This document shows positions 35,773-45,923 of a stretch of 64,000 nt of DNA, one piece after another (within the stretch, counting starts at the first letter, position 1; the number at the start of each line of letters is the position of its first letter). Source of the stretch: an uncultured Pseudomonadota bacterium (lineage in GTDB: Bacteria > Pseudomonadota > Alphaproteobacteria > RF32 > CAG-239); contig CADAJN010000006.1 in the NCBI GenBank assembly GCA_902788365.1, positions 90,567 through 154,566 on the forward strand, in the 5' to 3' direction. Made by a program: the position numbers and the translations under genes. Under the pieces are notes generated by a model. It did not search any database. It saw only the letters and a program-made list of their open reading frames with translations, and had not been told where the DNA came from.

Positions 35773-37890
35773 ATGAAAAAAAATATGAAAAAGACAATAA
35801 GCTTATTGGTAATCGGGGCATTCTTAATATTTTGCGAATGGTTTTTCTTTCGTAATGTTATAGGCTCATCTTTGTTAATAGGTGACCGCGGTGATGGGCG
35901 CTTAACAACACTTTTAACCGAGCATTGGTGGAATTTTTTCAACGGACGAGAAAGTTTTGGTGAATTAGCCATGTTATATCCTTTAAAAAATGCGATTGGT
36001 TATTCCGATATGTTTCTCGGTTTCGGTATAATACATTCAGCTTTGCGTTTTTTGGGTGTTAATATGTTTTATGCCTATAAATACACCTTAATCATAGTTC
36101 ATTGTGCCGGTATGTTTGCTACACTCTATTTATGTCGCAAAAAATTACAAATGTCTCTCGGATGGAGTTTGTTCGCAACGGTTGCTTTTGCTTTTTCGGC
36201 CACTTTAGCAAAACATGCATTTCATACGCAATTATTCGCTGTTGCTTTTCTTCCTTTTATATCCATCGGCATAATTGATTTTTGGCGTTCATATACATCA
36301 AACAAAAAATACAGTAAAGCGGCTTTTATAACCATTTTTTTGTTTGTGCTAATAATGTATAATTCATGGTATATTGCTTATTTTACCGTGCTATTTGCCG
36401 GCGTATGGTCTATTACATATGCTTTATTGCTGTGGCAACATAAAATATTATGGCAAAATTTATGGCATCATACATTAGTTTTAAAGTGGAAAATTTTAAG
36501 TTATGCCTTATTTGCCGTTATTCTATTGATACCGTTTATATACACCTATATCCCGATTTTGCAACAATCCGGTGGCTTTTCTTATTATGATGTTGCCATA
36601 TATTTGCCAGAATTTGCTGATTTAATTAATGTCGGAGACGATAATCCGCTTATGGGGAAATTCATTCAGGCAATACAATTAAATAATCGCGGTTATTCAT
36701 GTGAAGTCGTTGAAGGATTTTCTCTAATTTTACTGATATTATTCGGAACAATGTGGTATATTAGCGGTAAGCAAAGAAATATTGGATTAGCCCAATCTGA
36801 CATATCAATGACGGAAAAATGTCAAATTCTGTTAGTGCAAAGTTTGTTTATCAGCATAGTTGTTTGCTTTTTGCTTATTGTTCGCCTATCCGCCAATGGT
36901 GTATCTTTATGGTATATCTTGTATCATATATTGCCGGGAGCTTCTTCATTACGTGCTATTGCCAGATTTATGTTATATCTCAGTTTTCCGATGGCAATTA
37001 TAACAGCTTATACGGCAGATAAATATATATCGTTATCTAAAAAAAGAAACGTGGTTTTATGGGGAGGGCTGTTGGTACTTTTGTTCGTTTCTAATTCTAC
37101 GGCAAATGGTGTCAGTGCCTCATGGCGAAAAACAGATGAAGTAAAATGGTTAGAAAGTGTGGCAACACCACCGCAAGATGTTGAATCATTTTTCATCATC
37201 AACGTTTCTTATAATTTGCCTCATTTTGATGTTGAATCTTTAGACGCTTATGAAATTGCAAATTTCTTTAATCTTCACACAATTAACGGATATACGGGAA
37301 AATATCCTGAGCACTGGCATTTAGGAGACAAAAACCATTACAACCAAGCCGTAAAAGAATGGGTTAATCACAATAAGTTGGAAAATGTATATGCCTATGA
37401 CAAAGGCAATAACGTTTGGATTCCGTATGAAGAATATATTGCAGATATACAGCAATACCAACCGGGCGATACAATATCTTTTACGCAAGACGGAAATGCT
37501 AATAAATACACGGAAAGCGGATTTTCGCACCCTGAGCCACAACACACTTGGACCGAAGGCCGGAATGCACAACTGAATTTATTCATTAAAGATAAGCCGA
37601 CAACAAATCTGCGATTAAAAATAACTGCTTGGCCTTTTTTGGGAGGAAATATTACCTCTCAAACTGTTAAAGTTTATGCCAATGATACTTTAATAGAAAC
37701 TTGGCAAATAAAGCAAGAAGGTGAATATGCAGCAATTATTCCTGCATCTGTATTAACATCTGAAAATATAGCTTTGCGCTTTGATGTTTCAAATCCTATG
37801 AGCCCTAAAAATTTAGGTATGTCAGAAGATTCCAGACTTTTGGGAATTGCTTTTAAAACATTAACACTATCACAAGAAGAGGTTAAATAA
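35773..37890 (+). CDS. Polytopic GT-C-like membrane protein
   Basis: 705 residues, about 11-12 membrane segments in the first 440 residues. An early acidic pair (GDRGDGRL) sits in the first outside loop near residue 37, as in GT-C glycosyltransferases and YfhO-like proteins. Residues about 455-705 are soluble, probably periplasmic, with a beta-sandwich look. It probably adds a lipid-linked sugar on the periplasmic face, supplied by the GT2-GtrA protein next to it. The start could also be the ATG at 35788. Confidence 0.65.
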   Translation: MKKNMKKTISLLVIGAFLIFCEWFFFRNVIGSSLLIGDRGDGRLTTLLTEHWWNFFNGRESFGELAMLYPLKNAIGYSDMFLGFGIIHSALRFLGVNMFYAYKYTLIIVHCAGMFATLYLCRKKLQMSLGWSLFATVAFAFSATLAKHAFHTQLFAVAFLPFISIGIIDFWRSYTSNKKYSKAAFITIFLFVLIMYNSWYIAYFTVLFAGVWSITYALLLWQHKILWQNLWHHTLVLKWKILSYALFAVILLIPFIYTYIPILQQSGGFSYYDVAIYLPEFADLINVGDDNPLMGKFIQAIQLNNRGYSCEVVEGFSLILLILFGTMWYISGKQRNIGLAQSDISMTEKCQILLVQSLFISIVVCFLLIVRLSANGVSLWYILYHILPGASSLRAIARFMLYLSFPMAIITAYTADKYISLSKKRNVVLWGGLLVLLFVSNSTANGVSASWRKTDEVKWLESVATPPQDVESFFIINVSYNLPHFDVESLDAYEIANFFNLHTINGYTGKYPEHWHLGDKNHYNQAVKEWVNHNKLENVYAYDKGNNVWIPYEEYIADIQQYQPGDTISFTQDGNANKYTESGFSHPEPQHTWTEGRNAQLNLFIKDKPTTNLRLKITAWPFLGGNITSQTVKVYANDTLIETWQIKQEGEYAAIIPASVLTSENIALRFDVSNPMSPKNLGMSEDSRLLGIAFKTLTLSQEEVK

Positions 37891-39002
37891 TGAAAACGTT
37901 TGATTTAATAATGCCTTGCTATAATGAAGAATCTTCATTGGCAAAATTAGTAACTCAAAAAGTTGTCCCTTTGCGTGAAAAATGTAAAAAAGAACATAAA
38001 ATTGATTTAAATTTAATCATTGTTGATGATGCATCTAAAGACAACAGTTTGCAAGAAGCACAAAAATTAGCCGAGAAATTTACATGGATAAAAATTTTTA
38101 AACATGAAATAAATCAGGGAAAGGGAGCCGCCTTAAGAACCGGATTGGCTAATTCCACCGGTGATTTTGTCGGTATTCAAGATGCCGATGAAGAATATAA
38201 TCCAATGGATTACTTAACCTTACTGCAACCGATTTTGGAAGATAAGGCCGATGTCGTATATGGCTCCCGCTATCTGCGTCCGCAAACACGTCGTGTGCTG
38301 TCATTTTGGCATACGTTGATGAATAAGTTTTTGACGGTTTGTTCTAATATGTTTACCGGTCTTGATGTTTCAGATATGGAAACGTGCTATAAGTTATTTA
38401 CCGGAAAGGCTGCGCACGAACTGGCTCCGCAATTAAAAGAAAATCGTTTCGGATTTGAGCCGGAGATCACATCTTATGTGGCGCAAGGACATTATCGCGT
38501 TTATGAATGTGCCATAGAATATACGCCGCGCACATATGAAGAAGGCAAAAAAATTACCTATAAAGACGGTTTTCATGCCCTATATTGTATTTTGCACTAT
38601 GGCGCCCCTTATGCCCCACTTCCGATGCAATTTCTGCTGTATACTTTTATAGGCGGTGTTTGCGCCATAGCAAACTTAATACTGTTTATAATATTCCGAG
38701 CATCCGATTTATCGTTATTTTATGCCGTATGGGCATCATTTTTATTGGCTGCCGCACTCAACTATTGGCTTTGCGCAATTTTATTATTCAAACACAAAGC
38801 CTTTTGGAGTGGCCCGATGGAATTGGTAATGTATATGGTAACCTTAGTTGTTATGGGCGGTAGTGATTATTTATTGACATTAGGACTAATTTTAGTCGGT
38901 TGTGGTGATGTAATGGCAAAACTGATTTCAACCATCATATGCTTCATCGGAAATTTTGTTTTACGCAAATATCTGGTATTTCCGTTACCCAATCGCAAAT
39001 AA
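37890..39002 (+). CDS. GT2 polyprenyl-phosphate glycosyltransferase fused to a GtrA-like flippase domain
   Basis: 370 residues. Residues 1-235 are a GT-A transferase of the DPM1 type: LIMPCYNEE, IIVDDASKD, GKGAALRTG, QDADEEYNP. Residues about 245-365 have four membrane helices of the GtrA family, which move polyprenyl-linked sugars across the membrane. The pair would make and flip the lipid-linked donor for the upstream GT-C-like protein. One-base overlap with that gene. Confidence 0.87.
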   Translation: MKTFDLIMPCYNEESSLAKLVTQKVVPLREKCKKEHKIDLNLIIVDDASKDNSLQEAQKLAEKFTWIKIFKHEINQGKGAALRTGLANSTGDFVGIQDADEEYNPMDYLTLLQPILEDKADVVYGSRYLRPQTRRVLSFWHTLMNKFLTVCSNMFTGLDVSDMETCYKLFTGKAAHELAPQLKENRFGFEPEITSYVAQGHYRVYECAIEYTPRTYEEGKKITYKDGFHALYCILHYGAPYAPLPMQFLLYTFIGGVCAIANLILFIIFRASDLSLFYAVWASFLLAAALNYWLCAILLFKHKAFWSGPMELVMYMVTLVVMGGSDYLLTLGLILVGCGDVMAKLISTIICFIGNFVLRKYLVFPLPNRK

Positions 39003-39019
39003 CACAAAACGAGAAAAAA

Positions 39020-39730
39020 ATGACAATATATGTATTTGATATGGACGGAACATTAACACCGGCACGCTTACCGATTGAAACAGAATTTGCTATTCGTTTT
39101 TATGAATGGCAGAAAACGCACAAAAACTTTATTGCTACAGGTTCGGATTATGTAAAAGTAGCCGAACAATTACCGCCATCTGTTATTCACGGTTTTACCG
39201 GACTTTATACCTCAATGGGTAATGTTTTAACTGCTCAAGGGCAAGAGATTTATCGTAAAAATTTTAAAGCTGATCCGCGCTTGTTTGATTTTCTTGAACA
39301 TTATCGCCGCGAAACCAAATATCCGGGCGTTTTATATCCGAATTATATTGAAGAACGCATCGGTATGATTAATTTTTCCGTTTTGGGACGCAACTGTCCC
39401 TATGCCGAACGCGAAAGATACGGAGCATGGGATAAAACCGAGCAGGAACGGGAAAAAATTGCTGCTGAATTGCGTCAAGAATTTCCGCAATATGAAATTT
39501 CCCTCGGCGGCTCTATTTCAATGGATATTACACCGCAAGGTTGCGGTAAAGGCCAGATAGCCAAACATTTGCGCAGCCAATATCCTAATGATAAAATTGT
39601 GTTCTTTGGCGATAAAACTTTTGCCGGCGGTAACGACTTTGAACTGGCCGAAACTTTGCGCCAAATGGATAACACTCAAGTTATTCAGGTAGCCGGTCCG
39701 GCTGATGTGGCTCATTTCTTGGATATCTAA
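39020..39730 (+). CDS. Eukaryotic-type phosphomannomutase (HAD class)
   Basis: 236 residues from ATG 39020. DMDGTLTPAR is the HAD nucleophile motif. RIGMINFSVLGRNCPYAER and VFFGDKTFAGGNDFEL closely follow human PMM2-type motifs (GMLNxSPIGR, FFGDKTxPGGND), not the bacterial alpha-D-phosphohexomutase family. It should interconvert mannose-6- and mannose-1-phosphate, giving the GDP-mannose precursor for the GT4 and GT2 enzymes upstream. Last gene of the operon. Confidence 0.85.
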   Translation: MTIYVFDMDGTLTPARLPIETEFAIRFYEWQKTHKNFIATGSDYVKVAEQLPPSVIHGFTGLYTSMGNVLTAQGQEIYRKNFKADPRLFDFLEHYRRETKYPGVLYPNYIEERIGMINFSVLGRNCPYAERERYGAWDKTEQEREKIAAELRQEFPQYEISLGGSISMDITPQGCGKGQIAKHLRSQYPNDKIVFFGDKTFAGGNDFELAETLRQMDNTQVIQVAGPADVAHFLDI

Positions 39731-39751
39731 AATAATAACCGCAAAGAGGTC

Positions 39752-40423
39752 TTATTTTTCTCTAATCAGCTGACACATGGCGCCCACCATATTTTGCGCA
39801 CCTTGGCAAACATCCAGCATATTGGTTGCCAACATATAAGCCGGTGTTGAACAAACACGGTTTTTGCGGTCAATACACACGTCGGTAACGCCCACTTCCT
39901 CATGCACGGCGCCGAGTTTTTCAAGCTTTTCCGCCGTGGCACCGCCGGCACCGAGTGTGAAATGCACATGCTTATCGGCCAAAACCAACGCAATTAAAAC
40001 CGGAGCAATACACATGGCGCCAATCACCACTTTATGTTCATGGCACTGTCTGATAACCGAGCGAATGCTGGTATTTATAGTGCACTGAGTGCCCTTGGCG
40101 GCAAAATCGCACCAATTTGTCACAGCCCCCAAGCCACCCGGAAAAATAATGCCGTCAAAATCCTCTACCTTAAATTCGGCCAAATCCAAAATATTACCGC
40201 GGGCAATACGTGCCGCTTCAATCAACACGTTACGCTCTTCATTCATCGGTTGATTATTTAAATGATTGATAACCGCGGCTTGTTTAATATCCGGCGCAAA
40301 ACATTGATAGGTGCAGCCCATATTTTCCAAACACAATAAAGCTGACACCGACTCATGAATTTCCGAACCGTCAGCTCGTCCGCAACCTGATAATACAACT
40401 GCAATATGGGGATTTTTTTGCAT
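39752..40423 (-). CDS. elbB: ElbB-type glyoxalase (DJ-1/PfpI superfamily)
   Basis: 223 residues from the ATG at 40423, preceded by AAGGAG; an earlier ATG overlaps that site. VVLSGCGRADGSEIHE at the start, IIFPGGLGAVTNWC and the nucleophile Cys in IGAMCIAPVL match ElbB. The family has glyoxalase activity and was linked to isoprenoid synthesis. It is divergent from the M16 gene, with overlapping promoters. Confidence 0.92.
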   Translation of the reverse strand: MQKNPHIAVVLSGCGRADGSEIHESVSALLCLENMGCTYQCFAPDIKQAAVINHLNNQPMNEERNVLIEAARIARGNILDLAEFKVEDFDGIIFPGGLGAVTNWCDFAAKGTQCTINTSIRSVIRQCHEHKVVIGAMCIAPVLIALVLADKHVHFTLGAGGATAEKLEKLGAVHEEVGVTDVCIDRKNRVCSTPAYMLATNMLDVCQGAQNMVGAMCQLIREK

Positions 40424-40451
40424 ATTCAACTCCTTCATATAAAAAAATTAT

Positions 40452-40487
40452 ATTGATTTATCCTAAACTGACAATATAATACTGTCA
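40452..40487. promoter_or_regulatory. Overlapping divergent promoters of elbB and the M16 peptidase gene
   Basis: Plus strand: TTGATT (40452-40457), 16 bases, TATAAT (40474-40479). Minus strand: TTGACA (40487-40482), 17 bases, TAGGAT (40464-40459). The dyad TGACA/TGTCA (40468-40486) spans the overlap and could be an operator. Confidence 0.7.
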
Positions 40488-40519
40488 AATTGATTTTTTT
40501 AGAATAAGGAAGTTTTTTT

Positions 40520-41779
40520 ATGCAAGTTAACCATACCGTTTTGGCCAATGGCCTCAGAATTATGACTGTGGAACGACCGCAAACCGAAACCGTTTCGCTC
40601 GGAATTTGGGTGCGCACCGGTTCTGCCTGTGAAAGTGCGGACATTAACGGTATTTCGCATTTTGTAGAACATATGGTATTCAAAGGCACCGCAAAACGTA
40701 ATGCCTTGCAAATTTCCGAAGACATTGAAAATGTCGGCGGACAAACCAATGCATATACATCACGTGAATTTACGGTTTTTTACGCCAAAATGCTTAAAGG
40801 CGATATTGAGCTGGCGATAGATGTTTTGGCCGATTTAGTTATGGCGCCGACTTTTGATGCCGGTGAAATGACTAAAGAAAAAGAAGTGGTGGTGCAGGAA
40901 ATCAAGCAAGCTAATGACGATCCGAGTGACATTGTGCAAGATTATTTTTATGAAACCGCTTTTGGCAATCAGGCATTGGGACGCACCATTTTAGGTCCGG
41001 CAGAAAAGGTTAGAGGTTTTACAGCCGATGATTTGCGTTGCTATATGGGGCATAATTATGCCGCGGAAAATATTGTAGTCGCCGCAGTCGGTAATTTGCA
41101 ACATAACGTGTTTGTAAAAATGGTGCAAGAGCGCATGGCATCATTGCAACCTAAAACAAAATTTGTAAAAGATGAACAAGTATATACCGGCGGCTTATTT
41201 GTTAAACAGCGCGATATTGAGCAAGCGCAGGTTATGCTTGGCTTTCCGGCAATTGACTATCATAATCCGGAATATTATACGGTATCTATATTATCAACCA
41301 TTTTGGGTGGCAGTATGTCGTCGCGTCTGTTTCAGGAAATCAGAGAAAAACGCGGCTTGGTATATACGGTATACAGTTTTGCCAATGCACATACTCAAAC
41401 CGGTCTGTTCGGCATATATGCCGGCTTAGACGCCGAACAAATCAACAAATATATTCCGGTAGTGGCTGACGAAATCAAAAAGATTTGTAATGAAAACGTG
41501 ACCGATAAAGAGCTTAACCGCGTTAAAGTGCAGCTCAAGGCCAGCCTATTGATGGCCCTGGAAAGCTCATCGGCCACCGCCGAAGTAATGGCGCGCCAAC
41601 AGCTCATTCACGGCCGCGTTATTCCGACCGAAGAAATTGTTGCCCGCGTTGAAAGCGTCACAAAAGAAAAAATCCGCACCATGGCACAGCAAATTTTCAG
41701 CGGTCAACCGACATATACGCTGCTTGGTAATCTTAAAAACTATCCGAGCTATGAAAACTTAGCCAAAATGGTGAGATAA
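40520..41779 (+). CDS. M16 zinc peptidase (processing-peptidase type)
   Basis: 419 residues. The inverted zinc motif HFVEH (near 47-51) and the downstream Glu in KEKEVVVQEI (near 125) are intact, followed by the noncatalytic second half. The size and the LANGLRIMTVERP start fit the YmxG/mitochondrial processing peptidase beta group. It is probably cytoplasmic, since no signal peptide is seen. Confidence 0.93.
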   Translation: MQVNHTVLANGLRIMTVERPQTETVSLGIWVRTGSACESADINGISHFVEHMVFKGTAKRNALQISEDIENVGGQTNAYTSREFTVFYAKMLKGDIELAIDVLADLVMAPTFDAGEMTKEKEVVVQEIKQANDDPSDIVQDYFYETAFGNQALGRTILGPAEKVRGFTADDLRCYMGHNYAAENIVVAAVGNLQHNVFVKMVQERMASLQPKTKFVKDEQVYTGGLFVKQRDIEQAQVMLGFPAIDYHNPEYYTVSILSTILGGSMSSRLFQEIREKRGLVYTVYSFANAHTQTGLFGIYAGLDAEQINKYIPVVADEIKKICNENVTDKELNRVKVQLKASLLMALESSSATAEVMARQQLIHGRVIPTEEIVARVESVTKEKIRTMAQQIFSGQPTYTLLGNLKNYPSYENLAKMVR

Positions 41780-41790
41780 ATAAAAAAAAA

Positions 41791-41816
41791 CACCGCGGTC
41801 CGAAAGGGCGGCGGTG
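41791..41816. terminator. GC-rich hairpin behind the M16 gene
   Basis: CACCGC (41791-41796) pairs with GCGGTG (41811-41816). An A-run precedes it but no T-run follows, so it is a weak plus-strand terminator and a better minus-strand one. Confidence 0.45.
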
Positions 41817-41961
41817 CAAACAGAATATCATTCAGCTCTTATGTCAAGCCCTCTTAAAAACGTTTTTTACAAGTGGATAAAAAGCAAAAAAAACTTTTTA
41901 TTGACGGCGTTGTTTGCTATATTTTATTAGTTTTATTGAAATAAGTTTTAAGAGGTATAAA

Positions 41962-44772
41962 GTGACTGAAGAAATTGAAGTAACTCAAGTTGTTAAAACC
42001 GATAATATTGCCCCGACCATGATTTCCGAAGAAATGCGTCGCAGCTATTTGGATTATGCCATGAGCGTTATTGTTTCGCGTGCGTTGCCGGATGCTCGTG
42101 ACGGCATGAAACCGGTGCATCGCCGCATTATTTACGGTATGTTTGAAAACGGCTACGATTCCACTAAACCTTATCGTAAATCGGCACGTATTGTCGGCGA
42201 TGTTATGGGTAAATATCACCCGCACGGCGACAGCTCAATTTATGAAGCCATGGTGCGCATGGCTCAACCGTTTTCCATGCGTTTAACCTTAGTTGACGGG
42301 CAGGGCAACTTCGGTTCTATGGATGGTGACGGAGCTGCAGCCATGCGTTATACCGAAGCGCGCTTAGCCAAAGTTTCGTCTTGCTTAACCGACAACTTGG
42401 ATGAAGACACGGTTGACTTTATGCCGAACTATGATGAATCATTGCAAGAACCGACTGTTCTGCCGGCACGTTTCCCAAATTTGCTGGTTAACGGCGGTAA
42501 CGGTATTGCCGTCGGTATGGCAACAAACATTCCGCCGCATAACTTAGGCGAGGTGATTGATGCCTGCTGTGCCTACATTGACAATCCGGAAATCAGCATT
42601 GAAGACCTTATTAAAATTGTTCCGGGGCCGGATTTTCCGACCGGCGGATTGATCTTAGGCTACGGCGGTGCGCGTCAGGCATATTTGACCGGACGCGGCT
42701 CGGTAATGATGCGTTCAAAATGCAGTATTGAGGAAATTCGCAAAGATAAAGAAGCGATTATTGTTCACGAAGTGCCGTATCAGGTCAACAAAGCCAATTT
42801 GGTGGCACATATTGCAGAACTCGTTAAAGACAAGCGCATTGAGGGTATTTCCGACATTCGCGATGAGTCAGACCGTCAAGGTGTGCGCATCGTCATTGAG
42901 ATTAAGCGTGACTTCCAAGCTGAAGTGATTTTGAATCAGCTCTATAAATATACCGAATTACAAACCAGTTTTGGTATGAATATGCTTGCCATTAACGGCG
43001 GCAGACCGATGATGATGAATTTGCGCGATATTATTTCAACCTTTATTGAGTTTCGTGAAGAAGTGATCCGTCGCCGCACGATTTTCCGCTTAAATAAAGC
43101 ACGCGCCAGAGCCCATGTTTTGGTTGGTTTGGCGATTGCGGTAGAAAACTTGGATCCGGTCATTGAGCTGATTAAAAATGCGCCGACGCCACAAGATGCA
43201 CGCGAAAAGCTGACCGCTAATCCATGGCCGGCCGGCACCATTTCTTCTTGGGTTGATTTGATTGATGAGCCGGATCATAAAGTAGAAAACGGAGAATATC
43301 GCTTGTCGGACGATCAAGCGCGTGCGATTTTGGATTTGAAATTGCAACGCTTAACCGGTTTGGAACGCGATAAAATTCATGAAGAATTAGTGGCTTTGGG
43401 TGCCGATATTAAAGAATATCTTTCCATTTTATCAAGCCGCGAAAAGCTTTACGGCATTATGCGTGAAGAATTAGTGGCCGTTAAAGATGAATATGCTACG
43501 CCGCGCTTGACGCAAATTGAAGACATTGAATATAACCAAGACATTGAATCGCTCATTCAGCGCGAAGAAATGGTAGTTACCGTAACCGAAGAAGGTTATA
43601 TCAAACGCGTGCCGCTTAATGCTTATAAGGCTCAAAAGCGCGGTGGCAAAGGCAAATCGGGCATGACCACCAAAGAAGAAGATTTTGTAACGCGCTTGTT
43701 TGTGGCCAGCACCCACACGCCGGTATTGTTCTTCTCAAGCCGTGGTATTGTGTATAAGATGAAGGTTTATAAATTGCCGCTCGGTTCGCCGACGTCTAAA
43801 GGTAAGCCGTTTATCAATCTGTTGCCGTTAGAAAATGGCGAAAATATTACAGCTATTATGAAGTTGCCGGAAAACGAGGCTGATTGCGAGGGTATGTCAA
43901 TTGCCTTTGCCACCTCCAGCGGTAATATTCGCCGCAACAGCCTGATGGACTTTGTTCGCGTTCAGGCCAACGGTAAGATTGCCATGAAGTTGGAGGAGGG
44001 CGATAAACTGGTGAATGTGGCACTGTGTGACGACAATAACGATATTATGCTTGCCACACGCCAAGGCAAATGTATTCGTTTTCCGGTGGCCGATTTACGT
44101 GTGTTTGTCGGACGCAATTCAACCGGTGTTCGCGGCATTAAGTTAGCACCAAAAGATGAAGTAATTTCAATGTCTATATTGAAGCATATTAAAGCAACAA
44201 TTGAAGAACGTGACGAATATTTGAAGGTTGCCGGTGCCATGAAACGCATGGAAGCCGAAGCAGGTGAAAACAGTTGCGTTACCGCCGATCAAACAGGTTT
44301 GTTGAACCTGTTGACGCCGGAGCAATTCACCCAAATGCAGGAATTGGAAGAATTTCTGCTGACCGTCACAGTAACCGGCTATGGCAAACGCTCGTCATCG
44401 TATGAATATCGTGTAACCGGCCGCGGCGGACAAGGTATTGCCAATATTGAACTGTCGCCACGCAATAAGGAAGTGGTTTGCACATTCCCGATAGAAGATG
44501 ATAAAGAAATTATGATGGTAACCGATGGCGGCAAACTCATAAGAATGCCGGTGAACGACATTCGCATTGCCGGTCGTAAAACACAGGGTGTGATTTTGTT
44601 CCGCACCGCGGATAACGAAAATGTGGTTTCGGTGACAAAGTTAGACGCAGATGCCGGCACCGACGAAGAAATAGATGAGGAAAATGATAACGTTATTGAC
44701 TCGGAAGCAGCTTTAGCAGATGAGGCGGAAACGGCGATCAACGAACCGCGCACCGATGAAGCCGATGCCTAA
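41962..44772 (+). CDS. gyrA: DNA gyrase subunit A
   Basis: 936 residues from GTG 41962 (AGAGGT upstream); an in-frame ATG at 41914 would add 16 atypical residues. The breakage-reunion domain has [19 protein letters not shown] (quinolone region: Ser at the position of E. coli Ser83, Glu in place of Asp87) and catalytic Tyr in RYTEARL. The C-terminal half carries beta-pinwheel blades with the GyrA box QKRGGKG. The acidic tail is long. Confidence 0.97.
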   Translation: MTEEIEVTQVVKTDNIAPTMISEEMRRSYLDYAMSVIVSRALPDARDGMKPVHRRIIYGMFENGYDSTKPYRKSARIVGDVMGKYHPHGDSSIYEAMVRMAQPFSMRLTLVDGQGNFGSMDGDGAAAMRYTEARLAKVSSCLTDNLDEDTVDFMPNYDESLQEPTVLPARFPNLLVNGGNGIAVGMATNIPPHNLGEVIDACCAYIDNPEISIEDLIKIVPGPDFPTGGLILGYGGARQAYLTGRGSVMMRSKCSIEEIRKDKEAIIVHEVPYQVNKANLVAHIAELVKDKRIEGISDIRDESDRQGVRIVIEIKRDFQAEVILNQLYKYTELQTSFGMNMLAINGGRPMMMNLRDIISTFIEFREEVIRRRTIFRLNKARARAHVLVGLAIAVENLDPVIELIKNAPTPQDAREKLTANPWPAGTISSWVDLIDEPDHKVENGEYRLSDDQARAILDLKLQRLTGLERDKIHEELVALGADIKEYLSILSSREKLYGIMREELVAVKDEYATPRLTQIEDIEYNQDIESLIQREEMVVTVTEEGYIKRVPLNAYKAQKRGGKGKSGMTTKEEDFVTRLFVASTHTPVLFFSSRGIVYKMKVYKLPLGSPTSKGKPFINLLPLENGENITAIMKLPENEADCEGMSIAFATSSGNIRRNSLMDFVRVQANGKIAMKLEEGDKLVNVALCDDNNDIMLATRQGKCIRFPVADLRVFVGRNSTGVRGIKLAPKDEVISMSILKHIKATIEERDEYLKVAGAMKRMEAEAGENSCVTADQTGLLNLLTPEQFTQMQELEEFLLTVTVTGYGKRSSSYEYRVTGRGGQGIANIELSPRNKEVVCTFPIEDDKEIMMVTDGGKLIRMPVNDIRIAGRKTQGVILFRTADNENVVSVTKLDADAGTDEEIDEENDNVIDSEAALADEAETAINEPRTDEADA

Positions 44773-44790
44773 TCGGTAGTCATTAAAGCA

Positions 44791-44832
44791 CAAAAAAATC
44801 CCTCGCGGCACATGGCGGCGGGGGATTTTTTT
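44791..44832 (+). terminator. gyrA terminator
   Basis: AAAAAATCCC...CGC pairs with GCG...GGGATTTTTT, ending in T7. Confidence 0.9.
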
Positions 44833-44858
44833 AGGTTTACCGGAAATAACCATACTCA

Positions 44859-45152
44859 TTAGTCATCATCACAGTAATAACCGTAATCATTAACCATTTT
44901 GATAAAGTTCGCAACGGTCGGCTCTTCTCTAAATGAGGATTTATCCATTGCGTCATCGGCAAGTTTTATTTTGTATTCGTACCGAACAGCGGAACACATT
45001 TCCTCAAAATCCAAAGAGTCAAGATCATAGTCATCGCGAAGATTGACTTTTAATAAAACTTCATCCTTTACAAATCCCGAACGCAAATAAAATTGAGCCA
45101 GATTGCATTCTTTAAGGATATGACGAACCTCAAGCACACCGATTTTAACCAT
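44859..45152 (-). CDS. Acyl-carrier-protein-like protein
   Basis: 97 residues from the ATG at 45152; a TTG two codons further out is the alternative start, and no clear Shine-Dalgarno is seen for either. LDSLDFEEM carries the DSL motif whose Ser takes phosphopantetheine, followed by an ACP-type helix. It is longer at the N-terminus than FabD-pathway ACPs and has no fatty-acid genes beside it, so a specialised carrier role is likely. Confidence 0.65.
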   Translation of the reverse strand: MVKIGVLEVRHILKECNLAQFYLRSGFVKDEVLLKVNLRDDYDLDSLDFEEMCSAVRYEYKIKLADDAMDKSSFREEPTVANFIKMVNDYGYYCDDD

Positions 45153-45158
45153 ACGCAA

Positions 45159-45282
45159 TAATAATTAGAGTTATATAATACAATTATAGATTTCTGAGGC
45201 TTAGATTAAATAAAAAATATATCAAAGTCAATAGATATGCCGCAAAAATTTGGCAACTACCTCTCTCTAAACAACTTAATCC
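45159..45282. other. AT-rich spacer upstream of the candidate RNA
   Basis: I see no gene or strong repeat between the ACP-like gene and the promoter at 45283. Confidence 0.5.
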
Positions 45283-45826
45283 TTGACACTTCCTAATTTC
45301 GGTGCTATCAACGGCTTAATTTCAAATTGTTATGATATTATTCTAACTAACACAATATATACTTAGTTTAAGGAAATTTGCATCGCACGAGAAAAAGTGG
45401 CAGACCAAGTGATTTTGGGATATACCAAAACGCCATTTGAATGCTAAACAGGAAATCTGCTCAATACCGCGGGTTGGCAAGAGGTTAAGCAATCCTTTCG
45501 TCCTTTTTCCTCCTTTCGGACGATAAAAGTTATAGCCGACAAATACGGATTGGGGTGATTCTTGCAAGTAGTGGCGAGCGAAAGCAAGCGTTCTTGAGGA
45601 ATGTCAGTAACTGTTAACGGGTGACAAGCGGCCTTAAGCATTTCAAGTGTTTTTCCTTAAATTGTCGGGCGGGTTCGCAAATGACCTTCCCAGAAGCAAA
45701 GACAGTAACAAGCAGTTGAGTTGGTTTGGTAGCAACCATTCTCGTAATTTGCACATGAAAGCAATCTGCTTTAGTTTTTAGCTTAAGCCTTTGACACGAG
45801 TTGTCAGAGGCTTTCTTTTTTTATTC
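45283..45826 (+). ncRNA. Candidate structured RNA with own promoter and terminator (unclassified)
   Basis: A perfect TTGACA (45283-45288) with 17-base spacer and TATCAA (45306-45311) is followed by about 500 bases without a plausible gene. The stretch ends in a strong terminator: GCCTTTGACA (45787-45796) with TGTCAGAGGC (45802-45811), then a T-rich tract. Local GC is higher than in neighbouring spacers, and hairpins such as TCGTCC/GGACGA (centre about 45510) are visible. I could not match it to RNase P, tmRNA, 6S, SRP RNA or a group II intron. A decayed protein gene on the minus strand is the alternative. Confidence 0.45.
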
Positions 45827-45923
45827 CGAAAAAAAATTGTAGACTATTTTATTTCGTTGTAGCGAAAATAAAACTTTGCGCTTATATTATGAAACAGAGT
45901 AATTTAAATAAAGGAGATAGGCT

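Noticed and set aside
38939..39019. Upstream extension of the phosphomannomutase frame
   Set aside because: It lies inside the GT2-GtrA gene, and the HAD motif begins right after ATG 39020.
41914..41961. ATG start for gyrA upstream of the GTG
   Set aside because: The 16 added residues are not GyrA-like, and AGAGGT lies directly before the GTG at 41962.
45567..45582. Short resemblance to a conserved 23S rRNA segment (GTGGCGAGCGAA)
   Set aside because: Only about 16 bases agree and neither flank continues the rRNA; treated as chance.
45343..45641. Minus-strand ORFs of 65-74 codons in the gene-free stretch before lspA
   Set aside because: They overlap each other in different frames, lack ribosome binding sites and run through the hairpins of the candidate RNA; no protein family was recognised.
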